This document shows positions 52,693 to 61,877 of a stretch of DNA of 64,000 bases, one piece after another. Source of the DNA: Salinisphaera orenii subsp. halophila YIM 95161 (GTDB lineage: Bacteria > Pseudomonadota > Gammaproteobacteria > Nevskiales > Salinisphaeraceae); contig NZ_AYKF01000077.1 in NCBI RefSeq assembly GCF_003732545.1, positions 62,001-126,000 on the forward strand, given 5' to 3'. Under the pieces are notes generated by a model. That model did not search any database, was not told where the DNA came from, and saw only the letters and a list, made by a program, of their open reading frames with translations. The stretch's first letter is position 1; every line of letters starts with the position of its first letter. The position numbers were made by a program, and so were the translations under genes.

Positions 52693-53871
52693 ATGCTGAT
52701 CGAATTCTTCTACGAACTGCGCGAGGCCGGCCTCAAGCCGTCGGTCACCGAATACATGACCCTGCTCGAGGCGCTGGAGCAGCACGTCGGCGGCATGAGC
52801 GTGGAGAACTTCTACTATCTCTCGCGCGCGACGCTGATCAAGGACGAGGCCAAGTTCGACCGTTTCGACCAGGTCTTCGGCCACTACTTCGACGGTATCC
52901 AGGCTGCCACCGAGGACCTGACCACCGATATCCCGGACGAATGGCTCGAGAAGATGAAGCAGCTCGAGCTCTCCGACGAGCAGAAGGCCCAGATCGAAGC
53001 CATGGGCGGCTGGGACAAGCTCATGGAAACGCTCAAGAAGCGCCTCGAAGAGCAGGGCGAGCGTCACGAAGGCGGCAGCAAATGGATCGGCACGGCGGGT
53101 ACGTCGCCGTTCGGTGCCTATGGCTTCAATCCCGAAGGCATCCGCATCGGTCAGGACGGCTCGCGCCATCGGCGTGCGGTCAAGGTCTGGGACAAGCGCG
53201 AATTCGCGAACCTGGACGGCAGCCAGGAGATCGGCACCCGCAACATCAAGATGGCGCTGCGCAAGCTGCGTCGCTTCGCCCGCGAAGGGGCGGACGAAGA
53301 GCTCGACATGGACCGCACGATCCGGGCGACGGCCAAGAACGCGGGCCATCTCGACCTGCACATGCGACCGGAGCGCCACAACGCCGTCAAGCTGCTGATC
53401 TTCTTCGACGTCGGCGGATCGATGGACGATCACGTGGCGACCTGCGAGAGCCTGTTCTCGGCCGCGCGCGCCGAGTTCAAGCATCTGGAATACTTCTATT
53501 TCCACAACTTCCCCTACGAGGGCATGTGGCGCGACAACCGGCGTCGCCGCAGCGAGGTCTTTCCGACCTGGGACATCTGTCACACCTATCCCGACGACTA
53601 CAAGGCGATCTTCGTCGGTGACGCGACCATGAGCCCCTACGAGATCGCCTACCCCGGCGGCTCGGTGGAGCACTGGAACGCCGAGGCCGGCGCCGTCTGG
53701 CTCGATCGACTGCTGCAGAGTTTTCCGGACGCGGTGTGGCTGAACCCGGAGCCCGAGCAGCGCTGGGACTACACCCCCTCGATCCAGATGACGCGCGAGC
53801 TCATGGCCGATCGCATGTATCCGATGACGCTCGACGGCCTCGACGCGGCGATCGCGCAGTTGGCCGACTGA
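52693..53871 (+). CDS. VWA-domain protein, CoxE-like partner of MoxR
   Basis: A 392-aa protein. The N-terminal 150 residues (FFYELREAGLKPSVTEYMTLLEALEQHV...) are helical, followed by a linker rich in charged and Gly residues. The C-terminal von Willebrand A domain has a MIDAS start DVGGSM (Asp239, Gly241, Ser243) with GDATMSPYEI later. The layout matches CoxE-type proteins paired with MoxR ATPases, which act together as metal-dependent assembly factors. The target is unknown. Cotranscription with the upstream ATPase is likely from the 43-base gap. Confidence 0.9.
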   Translation: MLIEFFYELREAGLKPSVTEYMTLLEALEQHVGGMSVENFYYLSRATLIKDEAKFDRFDQVFGHYFDGIQAATEDLTTDIPDEWLEKMKQLELSDEQKAQIEAMGGWDKLMETLKKRLEEQGERHEGGSKWIGTAGTSPFGAYGFNPEGIRIGQDGSRHRRAVKVWDKREFANLDGSQEIGTRNIKMALRKLRRFAREGADEELDMDRTIRATAKNAGHLDLHMRPERHNAVKLLIFFDVGGSMDDHVATCESLFSAARAEFKHLEYFYFHNFPYEGMWRDNRRRRSEVFPTWDICHTYPDDYKAIFVGDATMSPYEIAYPGGSVEHWNAEAGAVWLDRLLQSFPDAVWLNPEPEQRWDYTPSIQMTRELMADRMYPMTLDGLDAAIAQLAD

Positions 53872-53945
53872 ATCGCGCAGGGGCTTTTTCGCGACCGGGC
53901 TGGTAGGATTTCGTCCGCGCTGGCTTCACGCCGATTTCGAGGTCC

Positions 53946-54758
53946 ATGGCTGACAATTCCGCTATGTCCGCGGGCGCGGGGAGGCCGCCGCGGGCCGGGC
54001 GCGCGCATGCCGCGCGGCTCGTTCGCGGGGCGCTGACCGCGCTCGGCTGCATCCTGCTGGCGATGCTGGCGATCAACGGCTGGGTGGTCGGCGCGACGCG
54101 TGATCGTCTGATCGACGACATCGACCGGCTGGCCGCGCACGATGTGGGCGTGGTGCTGGGCACCAGCCCCTACACCCGCTCCGGCAACCGCAACCTGCTT
54201 TTCCGGCACCGCATGCTGGCGGCCGCGGAGCTCTACGCGACCGGCCGGGTGCGGCATCTGCTGGTCTCCGGCGCCAACCCCGACCGGACCTACAACGAGC
54301 CGCGCAAGATGTACCAGGCGCTGCGGCGCCTGGGCGTGCCGGACGCGGCGATCACGCTCGACTTCGCCGGATTTCGTACACTGGATTCGATGCTGCGCGC
54401 GAACCGCATCTTCGGGCTCGAGCGATTCGTGGTGATCTCACAGCGCTTCCATGCCTACCGGGCGCTGTTCATAGCCCGTCACCAGGGCCTCGATGCCGTG
54501 GCCTACATCCGGTCGGAGGAGGACCGGCGTCAGCCGCTGCGCACCGAGGCGCGCGAATACCTCGCGCGGGTCAAGGCGGTCGCCGACCTGTTCGTGCTGT
54601 TCACGCGGCCCCGTTTCTACGGTGTGCCGAGACCGATTCATCTCGACCGCCTCGAACAGGCGCCCGCGAAGCCGTGGCTTCCGCCCTGGCTCGCGGCACA
54701 GCAGCGCCCCGTGGTGCGGGTGCCGCTTCGTGCCACGGCAGCCGACGCCTACGAGTGA
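53946..54758 (+). CDS. sanA: SanA/YdcF-like membrane protein (DUF218)
   Basis: A 270-aa protein with a basic N-terminus, one membrane helix (about residues 27-46) and a periplasmic DUF218 domain. Motifs typical of SanA are VVLGTSPYTRSGNRNLLFRHRMLAAAELY, HLLVSGANPDRTYNEPRKMYQAL, DFAGFRTLDSMLRA and VVISQRFHAYRALFIARHQG. SanA is linked to envelope barrier function at high temperature in E. coli, with no defined reaction. The C-terminal 50 residues (RPRFYGVPRPIHLDRLEQ...) end in a proline-rich tail. It follows the VWA gene by 74 bases. Confidence 0.88.
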   Translation: MADNSAMSAGAGRPPRAGRAHAARLVRGALTALGCILLAMLAINGWVVGATRDRLIDDIDRLAAHDVGVVLGTSPYTRSGNRNLLFRHRMLAAAELYATGRVRHLLVSGANPDRTYNEPRKMYQALRRLGVPDAAITLDFAGFRTLDSMLRANRIFGLERFVVISQRFHAYRALFIARHQGLDAVAYIRSEEDRRQPLRTEAREYLARVKAVADLFVLFTRPRFYGVPRPIHLDRLEQAPAKPWLPPWLAAQQRPVVRVPLRATAADAYE

Positions 54759-55018
54759 TTGTGAGCCGGGGCGACAGCCGACCGGTCCCTGATCGCCGCA
54801 TCGGCTATTGCATCGGCGGCATCGCCTTCATTGTGGCCATGCATCGCATCGCGTTAGCGCCGCGCCGCGCACGTGCATCACTATTGGACCGGAGTCGCGG
54901 GCGCGCATTGCGTACGGGGCGGATCGTTTTCCGGAATCCTTCGCGGCGCCGCGCCGCGCCCGCACCCTGCTGATCGCTTGGGGCGAATGCGCCCCGAATC
55001 TGCAGGGGGCGATGCGGT

Positions 55019-55675
55019 TCAACCCGCAGCGAGGTCCGAACGCGGTGCGATCACGGTCGTGTCGAACAGGCCGAAGAGTACGCTGTCCACGATCGCATCC
55101 CAGTCGCGGTCGACCTCGTAGAGTCCCGGATGACGCAGCGTGCATTCGTAGTTGCCGGACATGAACGCCATCAGCACGTCGGTGGCGGCGTCCACGGTCA
55201 GGCCGGGGCGCAGCTGGCCGAGGCGCTCGATCTCGCGGCACAGCGACAGGAGCACCTCGCGCGATTCCTCGAACATCGCCGAGAGGAGAGCCTCGGCCGG
55301 ATGCCCTTGGGCGGTGATCTCGCAGCGGTGCAGAATGATGTGGCAGACGCGCCGATGCTTCTGGTCGCCGGCGAGCCGATGGAGGCCGTGCAGCAGCATC
55401 TCCCGCAGCAGCCGCAGCGGCTCGTCGCCGGGGATGTGCTGGCTCAGACACTGGCGAAGGTCCCGCAGCGGCAGCGCCGTGCGCGAGATCATGGCCTGCA
55501 GCAGGGCGCTCTTGTCCGCGAAATGCCAGTAGATGGCTCCGCGGGTGACCGCGGCGCGCTTGGCGATGCGCTCGAGCGAGGTCTGCGATACGCCGCGCGC
55601 CTCCATCTCGACTTCGGCAGCGTCGAGAATGCGTTCGCGCGTCTGCGCCGATTCGCTCTTGGTCTTGCGTGCCAT
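55019..55675 (-). CDS. acrR: TetR family repressor of the RND pump, AcrR-like
   Basis: A 218-aa TetR repressor. The DNA-binding part (ARKTKSESAQTRERILDAAEVEMEARGVSQTSLERIAKRAAVTRGAIYWHFADKSALLQAMISR) is close to E. coli AcrR (GAIYWHFxDKS), and the C-terminal helices form a drug/ligand pocket. The start MARKTKSE at 55675 gives the AcrR-like N-terminus; a longer frame would run across the operator. It is divergent from acrA, and the AcrR-type palindrome lies between them, so autoregulation and pump repression are expected. Confidence 0.92.
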   Translation of the reverse strand: MARKTKSESAQTRERILDAAEVEMEARGVSQTSLERIAKRAAVTRGAIYWHFADKSALLQAMISRTALPLRDLRQCLSQHIPGDEPLRLLREMLLHGLHRLAGDQKHRRVCHIILHRCEITAQGHPAEALLSAMFEESREVLLSLCREIERLGQLRPGLTVDAATDVLMAFMSGNYECTLRHPGLYEVDRDWDAIVDSVLFGLFDTTVIAPRSDLAAG

Positions 55676-55726
55676 GGCTCCGTCATCCGCGGCTGTTAGT
55701 GCACATAGGATAGCGCAGAACCCTCT

Positions 55727-55750
55727 TACATACATACGCGAATGTATGTA
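55727..55750. promoter_or_regulatory. AcrR operator upstream of acrA
   Basis: TACATACAT (55727-55735) and ATGTATGTA (55742-55750) are perfect inverted copies with a 6-base centre, ACGCGA. Both arms match the E. coli AcrR site between acrR and acrA as remembered; only the centre differs. A CTTACA / TATCAT promoter pair (55725-55730 and 55749-55754, 18-base spacer) overlaps it, consistent with repression of acrA. Confidence 0.85.
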
Positions 55751-55799
55751 TCATGCCGTGCTATCGTCACCAGCTCCTGCGGATCGGGGTCTCTTCATC

Positions 55800-57143
55800 A
55801 TGCACGATTTTCTGTCGATGCCTGCGGGGCGGGCACGGTTCCTGCGCCTCGCCGGGGCCGCCATGGTCGCTCTGGGTCTTGTGGCCTGCGGTGGTGAGGA
55901 ATCGCAGGCCCAGCAGGGCGGCGGCCAGCAACAGCAGCCGCCGATACCGGTGGACGTGATGAAGGTCGAGCCGCACCGGGTCGACGTGTTCTCGGAATAT
56001 CCCGGCCGCGTGGAGGGTCAGCGCACGGTTCAGGTGCTGGCCCGCGTCGAGGGCGTTCTGCTGGAACGGCATTACACGGAAGGGCAGATCGTCGAGAAGG
56101 GCGACCTGCTCTATAACATCGATCCGAAACCCTTCCAGGCCACCGTGAATCAGCGCAAGGCCGAGCTGGGCAGCGCGCGGGCGAGTCTGAACCAGGCCCA
56201 GCGCCAGTGGTCGCGCACGCGACAGTTGTACGAGGCGGATGCGATCAGCGAGGCGGAGCGTGATCAGGCGCTCTCCGAAATCGAGACCGCGAGAGCGGCG
56301 GTCGACCAGGCCCAGGCCAATCTGGACAGCGCCGAGATCGATCTCGGCTACACCACGGTCGACGCGCCGCTGACCGGGGTGACGAGCCTGCGCGAGATCG
56401 ACGAGGGCGCGCTGGTCTCCAACGGCACGCGCCTGACCACGATCACCCAGCTCGACCCCGTCCAGGTGCTGTTTGCGCTGCCGGAGAACGACGCGATCGC
56501 GCGCGGCAAGGCCCTGTCGGCGATGGGTGGTGAAACGACTGACGACAAGACCCGGGAGGCCACGATCATCCTGCCCGACGGGTCGGAGTTCCCGGTCAAG
56601 GGCGTCGTCGACTTCACTCAGAGCACCATCAATCCGGATACGGGCACGGTGCAGCTGCGCGCCACGGTGGACAACCCCGACAACGGTCTGATGCCCGGCC
56701 GCTATGTGCGCGCCCGCATTCGGCTGGAAACGCGCGAGGACGGTATCGTCGTGCCCGAACAGGCCGTGTCCGACGGCAATCAGGGCACCCAGGTCTACGT
56801 CGTCGCCGACGGCAAGGCGAAAGCCGTGGAAGTCGACCTCGGGCCCACGGTCGAGGATGGCCGGCTGATCGACGACGGGCTTTCCGCGGGGGACCGGGTC
56901 ATCACGTCCGGGCTCGGTCAGGTCTCGCCGGATGCGCCGGTCAAGGTCAAGTCCGGCGGCTCCGGCGGCACGCGCGACGGCGACGGCGGCGGCGATGCCG
57001 GGATGGGCCGAGCCGGCTCGGACGACGATGACGACGGGCTGGCGGCGGCCGACCTGCCCGCACTGCGTCTGACCCCGCGTGAGCCGCTGACCGCGGTCGT
57101 GCACGACGAGGCCTATGCCGTGAACGGCCAGCGGAACCGCTAA
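55800..57143 (+). CDS. acrA: RND efflux periplasmic adaptor (membrane fusion) lipoprotein, AcrA-like
   Basis: A 447-aa adaptor linking the RND pump to the outer-membrane channel. A signal peptide ends in the lipobox LVAC (FLRLAGAAMVALGLVAC), so it is lipid-anchored in the inner membrane. Domain order is typical: beta-barrel start, lipoyl half-motif VLARVEGVLLERHYTEGQIVEKGDLLYNIDPKPF, long helical hairpin (AELGSARASLNQAQRQWSRTRQLYEADAISEAERDQAL), second lipoyl half TTVDAPLTGVTSLREIDEGALV, and the barrel and membrane-proximal domains. The C-terminal 70 residues are Gly/Asp-rich and look disordered, an addition relative to E. coli AcrA. acrB starts two bases later. Confidence 0.95.
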   Translation: MHDFLSMPAGRARFLRLAGAAMVALGLVACGGEESQAQQGGGQQQQPPIPVDVMKVEPHRVDVFSEYPGRVEGQRTVQVLARVEGVLLERHYTEGQIVEKGDLLYNIDPKPFQATVNQRKAELGSARASLNQAQRQWSRTRQLYEADAISEAERDQALSEIETARAAVDQAQANLDSAEIDLGYTTVDAPLTGVTSLREIDEGALVSNGTRLTTITQLDPVQVLFALPENDAIARGKALSAMGGETTDDKTREATIILPDGSEFPVKGVVDFTQSTINPDTGTVQLRATVDNPDNGLMPGRYVRARIRLETREDGIVVPEQAVSDGNQGTQVYVVADGKAKAVEVDLGPTVEDGRLIDDGLSAGDRVITSGLGQVSPDAPVKVKSGGSGGTRDGDGGGDAGMGRAGSDDDDDGLAAADLPALRLTPREPLTAVVHDEAYAVNGQRNR

Positions 57144-57145
57144 CC

Positions 57146-60100
57146 ATGATCTCGCGTTTCTTCATTCACCGGCCGGTCTTCTCGACCGTCCTGTCGATCA
57201 TCATCACACTGGCGGGCCTGCTGGCCATGCAGGGGCTGCCGATCTCGCAGTATCCGGATGTCGTGCCACCCGAAGTAGTGGTGCAGGCGAACTATCCCGG
57301 CGCCAGCGCCGAGGACATCGCCGAGACCGTGGCGGCGCCGCTCGAACAGGAGATCAACGGCGTCCAGGACATGCTCTACATGACCTCGACGTCCTCGGAC
57401 GCGGGCACGCTTCAGATTTCGGTGACGTTCGCTATCGGCACCGATCCCGATCAGAACACCATCAACGTCAACAATCGCGTCCAGGCGGCCACCTCGCAGC
57501 TGCCGCAGACGGTGCGCGATACCGGTGTGCAGGTGAACAAGCGTTCGAGCAACATCCTGACCGTGCTCACGCTGTTTTCGCCGAATCAGAGCTACGACAC
57601 CACTTACATCAGCAACTACGCGCTGATCAACGTCATTGACCAGCTCAAGCGCGTCGAGGGTGTAGGTGATGCGCGTCTGTTCGGCAGCCAGGACTACTCG
57701 ATGCGGATCTGGCTGGATCCGAACAAGATGGCCCGCTATGAGCTCACACCGACCGACGTGCAGTCGGCGCTGCGTGAGCAGAACTCGCAGTTCGCGGCCG
57801 GCAGCTTCGGCAGCATGCCCAATCCGAACGAGATCGAGTTCACCTACACCGCGAGCACGGAAGGTCGTTTCTCCACGCCGGAGCAGTTCGAGCAGATCAT
57901 CCTGCGCAGCCAGGAAAACGGCCAGATTCTGCGTCTCGAGGACGTCGCGCGCGTCGAGCTCGGCGCGCAGAGCTACGGCACGAGCGGCTCGTTCTCGGGG
58001 AACCCGGCGGTACCGTTCGCCGTCTATCTCTCACCCGGAGCGAACTCACTGGCCACCGTCGAGCGTATCCGTACGCGGATGGAAGAGCTCGGGGCCAATC
58101 TGCCCGACGGACTCGAGTACGAGATCCCGTTCGACACCACGAAGTTTGTCGACGCCTCGATCAAGGACGTGGAGCACACCTTCATCGAGGCGATCATCCT
58201 CGTCGTGCTGGTGGTGTTCCTGTTCCTGCAGAACTGGCGGGCCACGCTGATACCGCTGCTGGCGATACCGGTGTCGGTGATCGGCACCTTCGCGGGTATG
58301 TTCGCCCTCGGTTTCTCGATCAACCTGCTGACGCTGTTCGGACTCATTCTCGCCATCGGCATCGTGGTCGACGACGCGATCATCGTGATTGAGAACGTCG
58401 AACGCATCATGACCGAGGAGGGCAAGCCGCCCAAGGAGGCCGCCCTCAAGGCCATGGAGGAGGTCAGCGGCCCCGTCATCGCCGTGGTGCTGGTGCTGTC
58501 CGCGGTGTTCGTGCCGGTGGGCTTTCTCGGCGGCCTGTCCGGTCAGATGTATCGGCAGTTCGCGATCACCATCGCCGTGTCCGTGGGCATCTCCGGTCTG
58601 GTCGCCTTGACGCTGACGCCGGCGTTGTGTGCGGTCTTCCTCAAGCCGCGCGAGAAGCAGCCGAACTGGTTCTTCCGCAAGTTCAACGCCATGTTCGACA
58701 AGGCGACCGGCGCCTATCTCTGGGGCGTGGATCTGCTCCTGCGCCGGGTGGTGCTGGGCCTGATACTGTTCGTCGGCGTGCTCGCCGCGACCTGGTTCGT
58801 CTCCCAGCAGGTTCCGGGTGGCTTGGTGCCTCAAGAAGATCAGGGCTATATCTTCACCACCTACAAGCTGCCGCCGGCGGCCTCGCTGCAGCGCACCGAG
58901 GAAGTCCGGGCCGACGTCATCGAAAAGAGCATGGAAGCCATGCCCGCAGTGGCGGACGTGGTCGGCGTGGCCGGTTACGATTTCCTGGCCAGCGCACGGC
59001 GGACCTACGCCGGCATCGCCTTTCTGACCCTCAAGGACTGGGGGAAACGCACCGGCGAGAACCAGGATTCCTTCTCGCTGGTCCAGCGGGAAATGGCGCT
59101 CGGCGCACAGATCCCCGAGGCGCAGATCATCGCCTTCAATCCGCCGCCCATCATCGGCCTGTCGACGACGGGCGGCTTCGAGGGCTATCTGCAAAGTCTG
59201 ACGGGGGCCGACTTCGACGAGATCCGCGAGGCGGCCGGCAAGGTCGTGGCCGAGGCCAACCAGCGGCCGGAGCTGTCTCAGGTGCGTACGACCCTGACCA
59301 CCGACGTGCCGCGCTATCGTCTCGACGTGGACCGCGAGAAGGCCAAGTCGCTGGGCGTACCGATCGATCAGCTGTTCGCCACGTTGCAGGCGACGTTCGG
59401 CTCGCTGTATGTCAATCAGTTCACGTATCTGGGTCGCAACTGGCAGGTCAACATCCAGTCGGATGCCGACTATCGCGAGAAGCCGGAGGATCTGGCCGAC
59501 GTGTTCGTGCGTTCGGAGAGCACCGGCGAGATGATTCCGGTCAGTTCGCTGGTGAGCACCGAGCGCACGCTGGCGGCCGACGTGGTCCAGCGGTTCAATA
59601 TCTTCCCGGCGGCCAAGATCATGGGCTCGCCCGCGCCCGGCTTCAGTTCGGGGCAGGCGAATCAGGCGATTCAACAGGTCGTGGCCGATGTGCTTGACAG
59701 CAGCGACTACCAGTTGAGTTTCACCGGCACGGCCTATCAGGAAGAGACGGCCGCGGGCTCGGGCGGCATTGCGGTGCTGTTCGGCATGCTCATGGTCTTC
59801 CTGATTCTGGCGGCGCAGTATGAGAAATGGACGCTGCCGCTCGCGGTCATCACGGCGGTGCCGTTCGCCGCGCTCGGCGCGTTCGTGGCCGTTTGGCTGC
59901 GCGGCGTCGAGAACAACCTCTATTTCTCGGTGGGTCTGCTCGTGCTGATTGGCCTGTCGGCGAAGAATGCGATTCTGATCGTGGAGTTTGCGGTCATCGG
60001 CCGCGAACAGGGCAAGACCCCCGCGGCCGCGGCGTATGAAGCGGCGAAGCTGCGTTTCCGGCCGATCGTGATGACGTCGCTGGCGTTCATTCTGGGCTGT

Positions 60101-60301
60101 GTGCCGCTGGCGCTGGCTTCGGGTGCGTCGGCCAACAGCCGCGTCGCCATCGGCACCGCGGTGATCGGCGGTATGCTGGCGGCGACGTTCTTCGCCATCC
60201 TCTTCGTGCCGTTGTTCTACGATCTCGTCGAGCGCGGTTCCAGTAAAGTCAGTCGCTTGCTGGGCGGCAAGAAAAGCCATGAGCACCAAAACGATGCGTA
60301 A
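57146..60301 (+). CDS. acrB: RND multidrug efflux transporter, HAE1 family, AcrB-like
   Basis: A 1051-aa inner-membrane drug/proton antiporter. It begins ISRFFIHRPVFSTVLSIIITLAGLLAMQGLPISQYPDVVPPEVVV, diagnostic of HAE1 pumps. The proton-relay pair is Asp409-Asp410 in GIVVDDAIIVIENVER, and the lysine partner is in GLSAKNAILIVEFA. Two large periplasmic loops and twelve membrane helices fit the fold. It overlaps the oprM-like gene by 23 bases. With adaptor and channel it forms a complete tripartite pump, likely exporting drugs, detergents or solvents. Confidence 0.97.
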   Translation: MISRFFIHRPVFSTVLSIIITLAGLLAMQGLPISQYPDVVPPEVVVQANYPGASAEDIAETVAAPLEQEINGVQDMLYMTSTSSDAGTLQISVTFAIGTDPDQNTINVNNRVQAATSQLPQTVRDTGVQVNKRSSNILTVLTLFSPNQSYDTTYISNYALINVIDQLKRVEGVGDARLFGSQDYSMRIWLDPNKMARYELTPTDVQSALREQNSQFAAGSFGSMPNPNEIEFTYTASTEGRFSTPEQFEQIILRSQENGQILRLEDVARVELGAQSYGTSGSFSGNPAVPFAVYLSPGANSLATVERIRTRMEELGANLPDGLEYEIPFDTTKFVDASIKDVEHTFIEAIILVVLVVFLFLQNWRATLIPLLAIPVSVIGTFAGMFALGFSINLLTLFGLILAIGIVVDDAIIVIENVERIMTEEGKPPKEAALKAMEEVSGPVIAVVLVLSAVFVPVGFLGGLSGQMYRQFAITIAVSVGISGLVALTLTPALCAVFLKPREKQPNWFFRKFNAMFDKATGAYLWGVDLLLRRVVLGLILFVGVLAATWFVSQQVPGGLVPQEDQGYIFTTYKLPPAASLQRTEEVRADVIEKSMEAMPAVADVVGVAGYDFLASARRTYAGIAFLTLKDWGKRTGENQDSFSLVQREMALGAQIPEAQIIAFNPPPIIGLSTTGGFEGYLQSLTGADFDEIREAAGKVVAEANQRPELSQVRTTLTTDVPRYRLDVDREKAKSLGVPIDQLFATLQATFGSLYVNQFTYLGRNWQVNIQSDADYREKPEDLADVFVRSESTGEMIPVSSLVSTERTLAADVVQRFNIFPAAKIMGSPAPGFSSGQANQAIQQVVADVLDSSDYQLSFTGTAYQEETAAGSGGIAVLFGMLMVFLILAAQYEKWTLPLAVITAVPFAALGAFVAVWLRGVENNLYFSVGLLVLIGLSAKNAILIVEFAVIGREQGKTPAAAAYEAAKLRFRPIVMTSLAFILGCVPLALASGASANSRVAIGTAVIGGMLAATFFAILFVPLFYDLVERGSSKVSRLLGGKKSHEHQNDA

Positions 60302-61847
60302 GTTCGCGCTGTTGATCGCGGTGGCGGGCCTGTCGGCCTGCACCGTCGGACCGGACTATGAGCGTCCGGATCTCGAACTGCCGGAGTCGGCGCTCGACGC
60401 CACCCTGCTCGGCGACGCCCAGGAGGACGCGATGGCGTACTGGTGGACGCGCTACCGCGACCCGGTGCTCAACGAGCTCATCGACAAGGCGCTGGACGAC
60501 AATCTCGACATCGCACTGCAGGCGTCGCGGCTGCGTGAGGCGCGGGCCCAGCTCGGGCTGGCCGAGGCCGACCTGTTCCCGACTATCGAGGGCCAGGCCC
60601 AGGCCGCCCGCGAAAAGGCCAGTCTGGCCACGTCGGGTGGGGGTGGCTCGTCGGCGAGCGGGTCGAGTGGCGGTTCAGGATCCGCCTCGGCCGGCGGCCG
60701 GCGCTACGACTACTACTCAGTGGCCGCCACGCTCAGCTACGAGCTCGACGTCTTCGGCGGGCTGCGCCGTGCCAGCGAATCGGCCCGCGCACAGCTGCTG
60801 TCTTCGGCCTACACCAAGGACTCGATCCGTCTCGGCGTGGTCAGCGACGTTGCGACGAACTATATGTCGCTGCGCGCGCTGGAGCGCCAGATCCGCGTGA
60901 CCCGCGAGACCATCCAGACGCGTGAGCGCGGTCTGGAGCTCGATCAGCAGCGCTACGATCTGGGCGCCATCGACAAGCTGACCCTGCTGCAGACACGCTC
61001 GCTTCTGGAAAGCGCGCGCGCTCAGCTGGCGCCGCTGCAGCGACAGGCCAGCGAACTGCGTTCGTCGCTGGCCATCCTCACCGGCCAGTCGCCACGCGAG
61101 ATCATGCAGGATGCCGATATCGAACCGGGCAGCTTCGAGGATGTTCACCTGCCGGACGAGCTGCCGGTGGTCATGCCGTCGCTGCTGGTCGAGCGCCGGC
61201 CGGACGTGCGCGCGGCCGAAGCCTCGCTGATCGCGGCCAACGCCAACGTGGGCGTGGCCAAGGCCCGCTTCTTCCCGACCTTCAACCTGTCGGCAATGAT
61301 CGGTACCGAAGCGCTGGATATCGACAATCTCTTCGAGCCGATCGCCGAGACCCAGAGTGTGTCCGGCGCCATCACCGCGCCGATCCTCGACTTCGGCCGG
61401 CGCCAGGCCAACTACGATACTGCGCTGGCCCAGCGCCAACAGGCCGAGATCCAGTACCGCCAGACGCTGCGCCAGGCATTCGCCGAGACCCGCGATGCCC
61501 TGGTCGCGATCAATCTGACCAACGAGAGGCTCGAGGCGGTTCAGCGTCAGGTCGCGGCCTATCGCGAGACGCTGGAGCTGGCCCAGATCCGCTATGACGT
61601 CGGGCGCACGGCCTATTTCGACGTGCTCGACGCCCAGCGTCAGCTGTTCTCCAGCCAGCTCGACCTGGCCGAGGCGATCCGCGATCGCTTCACCGCCACC
61701 GCCAATCTTTTCAAGGCGCTCGGCGGCGGCTGGACCGAGAACAGCGACTCGCTGACTGCCGGCATGGAAGCGACGCGGGATGTCTACGCACCGGACCCCG
61801 AATCGGAGTACGGGGATCAGACGACGTCCGAAGCCGTGTCAGAATAA
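60279..61847 (+). CDS. oprM: outer-membrane efflux channel lipoprotein, OprM/NodT family
   Basis: A 522-aa TolC-type channel. The signal ends with the lipobox LSAC (Cys21), followed by TVGPDYERPDLELP, the standard NodT-family N-terminus. Two repeats of the outer-membrane efflux protein domain are visible: helix region VLNELIDKALDDNLDIALQASRLREARAQLGLAEADLFPTIEG and second half VGVAKARFFPTFNLSAMIG, ending ELAQIRYDVGRTAYFDVLDAQRQLFSSQ. A Ser/Gly-rich loop (residues 115-140) lies between. ATG 60279 overlaps acrB; Met 60294 is an alternative. Confidence 0.95.
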   Translation: MSTKTMRKFALLIAVAGLSACTVGPDYERPDLELPESALDATLLGDAQEDAMAYWWTRYRDPVLNELIDKALDDNLDIALQASRLREARAQLGLAEADLFPTIEGQAQAAREKASLATSGGGGSSASGSSGGSGSASAGGRRYDYYSVAATLSYELDVFGGLRRASESARAQLLSSAYTKDSIRLGVVSDVATNYMSLRALERQIRVTRETIQTRERGLELDQQRYDLGAIDKLTLLQTRSLLESARAQLAPLQRQASELRSSLAILTGQSPREIMQDADIEPGSFEDVHLPDELPVVMPSLLVERRPDVRAAEASLIAANANVGVAKARFFPTFNLSAMIGTEALDIDNLFEPIAETQSVSGAITAPILDFGRRQANYDTALAQRQQAEIQYRQTLRQAFAETRDALVAINLTNERLEAVQRQVAAYRETLELAQIRYDVGRTAYFDVLDAQRQLFSSQLDLAEAIRDRFTATANLFKALGGGWTENSDSLTAGMEATRDVYAPDPESEYGDQTTSEAVSE

Positions 61848-61877
61848 CGGCGACCTCTCGAGACTTCGTGGGAACGC

